From: Ahaetulla prasina
Taxonomy: Eukaryota; Chordata; Lepidosauria; Squamata; Colubridae
Assembly (NCBI RefSeq): GCF_028640845.1
Contig: NC_080540.1
Location: forward strand, 215,371,300-215,435,299
Reading direction: 5' to 3'
DNA: 64,000 bases
Position 1 is the first letter of the stretch. Every line of letters begins with the position of its first letter. Made by a program: the position numbers and the translations under genes. Shown here in pieces: positions 59,372-64,000 of this stretch. The notes under the pieces were generated by a model. The model was not told the origin of the DNA. It did not search any database and was given only the letters and a program-made list of their open reading frames with translations.

Positions 59372-60448
59372 ATGGCTTCTAAACCACCTAAGCCTACAAC
59401 AAGAAGGGGATCTGAAGTGGGTATGGAAGATATGTTTAAAGAACAGACAAAAATATTTGAAGAAAGGTTTAAAGAAGTTATGAATCATATTGAACTGACT
59501 AGAGAGGAAATGAAAGAAAATAATAAAAAAATAAGAGAAGATATTTTGATGGCTTTTCAAGGTTTGGAAAAAAATTTGGAGGTTTTGGAAGAGAAAGTGG
59601 AAGAAATTAATCAATCTAATCAGCATTTGGAAAATAAAACGGAACAATTGCAAATAAAAGTGGACAAAAATGAAGATCAGGTGGTGGTGTTACAATACAG
59701 GACGATGGAAGGGGCTTTGAGAATCAGAGGCTTGCAAGAAGAAAAAGATGAGGACCTTAAGAAAATTTTATCAGAGGCTTTGGCTGAAAGGTTAGGACTT
59801 GATCCACAAGAGGTTGCTTTTCAAATTGACAAAGTATATAGGGTTAACTCATGGATTGCTAGACAAAAAAAATTGCCAAGAGACATTGTGGTTTATTTCT
59901 TGACAAGAACAATGAGAAATCAAATTCTGCAAGCCACGTATCAGAAAAAGTTGCAAATAGCAGAACAAGAGGTGATGGTTCTGAAAAAGATTCCCCCTAA
60001 GATGTTAAAAGACAAGAAAGAGTTTATATTTTTTACACAAGAGCTCAAGAATTGTCAGATTCAATTTAGATGGGAGGTTCCAGCTGGTCTCACAGTGTTT
60101 TTTCAGGGAAGGAGATATCGTATTGAAACTGTGTTGAAAGCGAAATATTTCCTTTTCAATGTGCTGAAAGTTGATCCCGAAGCAACAGATAAAAGCCCAC
60201 AAGAGAGGCAAATGAGTATGGAAGCTGACGTGGCCCCTTTGATGTTATTATCTCAAGAACAGCGACAAGAACAAAGGACAACAAGGGCGGCTACTAAGCG
60301 TAAAGAAAAGGAGGATCAACTTCAAAGTAAAAGTCAAGATTCTATTACAGAAGCAGAAGCAGTGGGAGGAGCGAGGCCGAAGACAAAGGGGAGTGAGGAT
60401 CTTCAGCTGATTGCTCAAAAGCTTCACGAGGCCATAGATGGCAAATAA
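59372..60448 (+). CDS. L1 ORF1 protein (RNA-binding, intact frame)
   Basis: A 358-codon frame starts at ATG 59372 (MASKPPKPTTRRGSEVGMED); the open frame extends four codons upstream without another ATG. Residues ~15-105 are a Lys/Glu-rich coiled coil, the trimerisation part in L1 ORF1p. Residues ~110-200 match the RRM-like domain (MEGALRIRGLQEE). Residues ~205-275 match the C-terminal domain (FFQGRRYRIETVLKAKYFLF). A Lys/Glu/Gln-rich extension follows and ends EAIDGK. In the L1 cycle this protein coats the RNA and acts as a chaperone. With ORF2 broken, this copy cannot move by itself. Confidence 0.85.
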   Translation: MASKPPKPTTRRGSEVGMEDMFKEQTKIFEERFKEVMNHIELTREEMKENNKKIREDILMAFQGLEKNLEVLEEKVEEINQSNQHLENKTEQLQIKVDKNEDQVVVLQYRTMEGALRIRGLQEEKDEDLKKILSEALAERLGLDPQEVAFQIDKVYRVNSWIARQKKLPRDIVVYFLTRTMRNQILQATYQKKLQIAEQEVMVLKKIPPKMLKDKKEFIFFTQELKNCQIQFRWEVPAGLTVFFQGRRYRIETVLKAKYFLFNVLKVDPEATDKSPQERQMSMEADVAPLMLLSQEQRQEQRTTRAATKRKEKEDQLQSKSQDSITEAEAVGGARPKTKGSEDLQLIAQKLHEAIDGK

Positions 60449-60450
60449 AT

Positions 60451-61148
60451 TATTTATTTATTTTTATTTATGTATTTTTTCGTATTTTTATACCGCCCTA
60501 TCTCCCTAGGGACTCAGGGCGGTTCACAACCAAATAAAAATATACGTATAAATACAAAATAAAACATCAGTTAAAAAACTTATTACAAATGGCCGAATAA
60601 TTAAAAATAACAATATATATAATAAAACCCATTTAAAACCAATTTAAATTTTAAAATCTAATCCAGTCCTGCGCAGATAAATAGATGTGTTTTAAGCTCG
60701 CGGCGGAAGGTTCGGAGGTCAGGAAGCTGACGAAGTCCTGGGGGAAGTTCGTTCCAGAGGGTGGAAGCCCCCACAGAGAAGGCCCTTCCCCTGGGCGTCG
60801 CCAGCCGGTACTGCCTAGCCGACGGCACCCTGAGGAGTCCCTCTCTGTGAGAGTGCACAGGTCGGTGAGAGGTATTCAGTAGCAGCAGGCGGTCCCGTAA
60901 ATAACCCGGTCCTATGCCATGGAGCGCTTTGAAGATAGTTACCAAAACCTTGAAGCGCACCCGGAAGGCCACAGATAGCCAGTGCAATCTGCGCAGGAGG
61001 GGTGTCACATGGGAGCCAAGAGGGGCTCCCTCTATCACCCGCGCAGCCACATTCTGAACTAACTGGAGCCTCCGGGTGCTCTTCAAGGGGAGCTCCATGT
61101 AGAGAGCATTGCAGTAATCCAGATGGGACGTCACGAGAGCGTGAGTGA
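60451..61148 (-). mobile_element. L2-type LINE 3' end nested in the L1
   Basis: The minus strand reads [20 protein letters not shown] to [19 protein letters not shown] (158 codons, 60658-61134), then the CCGCCCTGAGTCCCTAGGG stem and AT-rich tail. It interrupts the L1 between ORF1 and ORF2. Confidence 0.9.
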
Positions 61149-61215
61149 TTCTTGACTTGGAATGTTAATGGTTTGAATTCAGCGCAGAAAAGAAGAAAAA
61201 TATTTCATTATTTGA

Positions 61216-62833
61216 GACAATAAGTGACTGGTTTAATTTAACGGAGGAAAAAATTTTGAATATAGAAGGTTATGACTTGTTATATGGATGGCATGCATAT
61301 TTATTTTATGAAAAAAAAGTGGATAGGGCTTTTAAGAATCATGTGTTGAGAAGTGCTCTTTTGTGGGTCTGGAAAAAATATTCTTATAAATTAGATTACA
61401 AGATTCCTATATGGGCGAGCCCTAGACATGCAATAGAGAATATAAATATAGAACAGAAACAGGAAATGATTACTTATAAAGAACTTTTGTATGCTGAAGG
61501 AGGTAGATTGCAATTAAAATCATTACAGGTATTAAATGAAGAAGGGAGGAATTATACTTGGTTTCAGGGCCGGGATAGCTCAGGCAATAGAGAAGCCTGT
61601 TATTAGAACACAAAGCCTGCAATTACTGCAGGTTCGAGCCCGGCCCAAGGTTGACTCAGCCTTCCATCCTTTATAAGGTAGGTAAAATGAGGACCCAGAT
61701 TGTTGGGGGGGCAATAAGTTGACTTTGTAAAAAATATACAAATAGAATGAGACTATTGCCTTATACATTGTAAGCCGCCCTGAGTCTTCGGAGAAGGGCG
61801 GGGTATAAATGTAAAACAAAAAAACAAAAACAAAAAAAAATATGGGCAAATAAGTGCTAGATGGAAAGAAGATCAAAAAATTGGTATAATGCAAAGGGAG
61901 GAAAATTTAATAAAGCAAATTAGAAATCAGACCCAGGAGCATATAAAGAGATTGTATAATGTGTTGCTTGAAATAGATTCGGAAAAGGATTTGGTAAAGG
62001 ACTGTATGATAAAATGGGCACAGAATATTCAGGAACCAATAATGTTGGAAACATGGGAGAAAATCTGGGTTAGAAATGTTAAGTTTACACAAGCACAGAA
62101 TTTAAGGGAAAATTTTTATAAGATGTTTTATAGATGGCACTTAGATCCCAAAAAATTATCACGTATGTATCCTAATATCCAAGCGAAATGTTGGAGGTGT
62201 GATTGTGATGACGCTACATATTTTCATATTTGGTGGACTTGCAAGAAAATTAAGGCCTTTTGGATAAGAATTTGGTGGATTATTCAAAATGTATTGAAGA
62301 AGAAGATAAAGTTCCTGCCACAATTTTTCCTTTTGGGAATCATAACGGATTGTACAGGGATTGAGACTAAACTGATTCTGAATTTAATAACAGCAGCAAG
62401 ACTGTTGATTGGACAATATTGGAAGAAAGAAGAGGTACCTACAATAGAAGAATGGATACTGAAAGTCATTAATTTGGCTGAGATGGCTAAAATCTCAGCT
62501 TTTTTAAAAGACAATACGCAGGAAAGATATTTAATTGAATGGAAAAAATGGACTGATTATATACAAAACAGATATCAGATTAAGAAATATCAGATTGCCT
62601 TTGAATAATTAGAAAGTTATTTTATTTAATGGGGAGGGGGTTGGGAGATGAAAAGCTTTGGATGAGGTTAATTGGATTGGAAGGGAAAATTTTATTCTAT
62701 GTTTGGTTTATGTATAACAATACCTTGTGATTGACCCGGGAAGCTGGGGGAAGGAGGGGGAAGGGGTTTTGGGAGGAGGGGAAAAAAGGCGAAAATGTCT
62801 TTGTTTTTTTAAAACTTTTTCAATAAAAAAAAA
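61216..62833 (+). mobile_element. Inner L1 3' segment (ORF2 C-terminus, 3' UTR, poly(A))
   Basis: The frame covers LRSALLWVWKKYSYKLDYKI, and after the SINE MQREENLIKQIRN to YQIAFE-stop (61889-62608). It includes a Cys/His cluster CWRCDCDDATYFHIWWTC like the L1 ORF2 C-terminal motif. A G-rich 3' UTR ends CAATAAAAAAAAAA at ~62832. It lies between two blocks that would be adjacent in ORF2 (FHYL and DVICLQ), so it looks like a separate, 5'-truncated L1 inserted into the outer one. Confidence 0.7.
61568..61840 (+). mobile_element. tRNA-derived SINE with an L2-type 3' tail
   Basis: The tRNA-like head GCCGGGATAGCTCAGGC (A box TAGCTCAGGC) and GGTTCGAGCCCGGCC (B box) is followed by CTCAGCCTTCCATCC and a 3' end AGCCGCCCTGAGTCTTCGG then AGAAGGGCGGGGTATAAA. 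That 3' end is the same stem that closes the L2 elements of this window. It interrupts the inner L1 ORF2 frame. Confidence 0.88.
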
Positions 62834-63369
62834 ATGACGTGATTTGTTTACAAGAGACACATATTAAACTATCAGATCAAAAATACCTAATAAACTCAAA
62901 ATTAGGTAAACACTTTGTTGCTTCAGCTTTGGAAAAAAGAAAAAAGAGTTACCTACAATAGAAGAATGGATATTGAAAGTTGCTAATTTGGCTGAGATGG
63001 CTAAGATCTCAGCCTTTTTGAAAGACACTACACAAGAAAAATATCTAACTGAATGGAAAAAATGGATTGAATATACGCAATAGATATCAGATTAAGAGAT
63101 TTCAGATTGCTTTTGAATGATTAGGATGTATTTAACTTTGATTTGTATGGGGGAGGTTAGGATTTGAGAAGAAGGGGAGGATTATAATTTGTGTTAGGGA
63201 AAATTTAGCAAATGATTGTTTTTTCTTTTGAACTATACCTTGTGTTTGTTCTGGGAAGTCGGGGAGGGGAAAAGGGTGGTTTTGGAGGGGAGGGGGAGGG
63301 ATGAAGTGGGGGGGAGGGGGAAAAATGGGGGGGGAATTTTTGTAAAAACTTTTTCAATAAAAAAAATAA
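62834..63369 (+). mobile_element. Outer L1 endonuclease block, C-terminus and 3' UTR
   Basis: DVICLQETHIKLSDQKYLIN is joined after ALEKRKK to the extreme ORF2 C-terminus (LPTIEEWILKVANLAEMAKI-like), so nearly all of ORF2 is deleted. A G-rich 3' UTR and A-rich tail follow, then the target-site duplication. Confidence 0.8.
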
Positions 63370-63385
63370 AATAAACAGGCTAAGG

Positions 63386-64000
63386 TCCTGAAATATTTAA
63401 AAATGCATAGCTTTTAATGTTATATATAACAGATTCTTTAAAGAAAGAGCAGTTATAGGCAGATAGAGATTGTGTTAATGCAAATATGTATATTAACTTA
63501 CACTGTGGGAAATGGCTAGTGATATGTTATGCATAAAGAAGTAGTGAATTGAAAAGAATTTAAGCTGCTATTGTTCATATGATTAAAATTATTTCTTCTA
63601 GAACTTCTTCAAGATAGTGTGTTAACCCACTAAACTAAGCCATTTGTTTGTTAAATTATGGTTATTGAATATACCATAATCTGTACACCACGATTCATAA
63701 ATCGTATTGGCAGGATTCACATAACACCCAACCAAAGATAAAAAGCATACTTATTCCTTACAATTGTCAAGGTACTGTTTTAGACCTTTATGTATACAGA
63801 ATAGAGTACTATGCTAGTTGGAATTAAAAAGAGGATAGTGGTAGCCAAAGAAAGGTGTGACACCAGAGAAGTAAAGCTGTATATCATTCAAGCCCTATCG
63901 AGGCATGGAAGATTCCCATAATACTGGCACACAATTGGCAACAGGGAGGGTAGTAATCTCCTTGACACAAATAAACATGTCGAACTGCTTTAATATCATT
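63386..64000 (-). other. IFT74: IFT74 5' intron, window end
   Basis: AT-rich. No exon resembling the missing IFT74 N-terminus was found, so it should lie past 64000. Confidence 0.5.

Larger units (their letters stand above)
58748..63385 (+). mobile_element. L1 LINE insertion with 16-bp target-site duplications, containing nested repeats
   Basis: AATAAACAGGCTAAGG occurs at 58748-58763 and 63370-63385, bounding one insertion. It holds a 5' UTR from GGACTTCCGGTGGCGCC, ORF1 (59372-60448), an L2 (60451-61148), the ORF2 N-terminus VNGLNSAQKRRKIFHYL at ~61165-61215, a second L1 3' segment with a SINE, an ORF2 endonuclease block DVICLQETHIKLSDQKYL (62834-62890), a short ORF2 C-terminus, and a 3' UTR with AATAAAAAAAATAAA tail. 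The 5' end appears intact. ORF2 has lost most of its endonuclease and its RT. It lies upstream of IFT74 exon a, on the opposite strand. Confidence 0.9.

Noticed and set aside
61568..61650. Possible tRNA gene
   Set aside because: A and B boxes are present, but the sequence continues into a SINE body with an L2-type tail, and the cloverleaf is degraded.

Overview
This 64 kb window is vertebrate nuclear DNA, most likely from a squamate reptile and probably a snake. The evidence is the repeats: abundant L2/CR1-superfamily LINEs, a Sauria-type tRNA SINE, a CR1 tail running into an AATAG/ATTCT microsatellite (a pairing described for the snake CR1-L3 lineage), L1 and a GATA array. Genes have introns with GT-AG borders, exons are short, and most of the sequence is AT-rich intron.

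Two protein genes are supported. The minus strand carries nearly all of IFT74, a coiled-coil subunit of the IFT-B ciliary transport complex. I can place 18 distinct coding exons plus one duplicate between 58655 (first exon visible) and the stop codon at 9488. The exon(s) for the first ~40 residues lie beyond 64000. The plus strand carries complete LRRC19, a small leucine-rich-repeat membrane protein with four coding exons (47700-54376), inside an IFT74 intron. The human locus has the same nested arrangement.

Region by region. 1-9.0 kb: intergenic DNA downstream of IFT74, with LINE, hAT and CR1 fragments and no recognised exon. 9.5-33.7 kb: 3' two-thirds of IFT74, with MITEs, SINEs and LINE pieces in the introns. 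12.3-15.0 kb: an apparently identical 2 x 1351 bp tandem duplication that doubles one 126-bp IFT74 exon in frame. 33.7-43.7 kb: one intron filled by a near-full-length L2-type LINE (minus strand), followed by a mosaic of L2 and host-intron pieces in both orientations, joined at short shared sequences. 43.7-55 kb: intron hosting LRRC19. 55-58.7 kb: a cluster of 5' IFT74 exons. 58.75-63.39 kb: an L1 insertion with a 16-bp target-site duplication, containing an L2, a second L1 3' end and a SINE.

No new gene system is evident. The points most worth checking are the duplicated IFT74 exon, the scrambled L2 intron (real template switching or assembly error), the L2 5' region with tandem monomers and YY1/NRF1-like motifs, and the SINE that shares the L2 3' tail.
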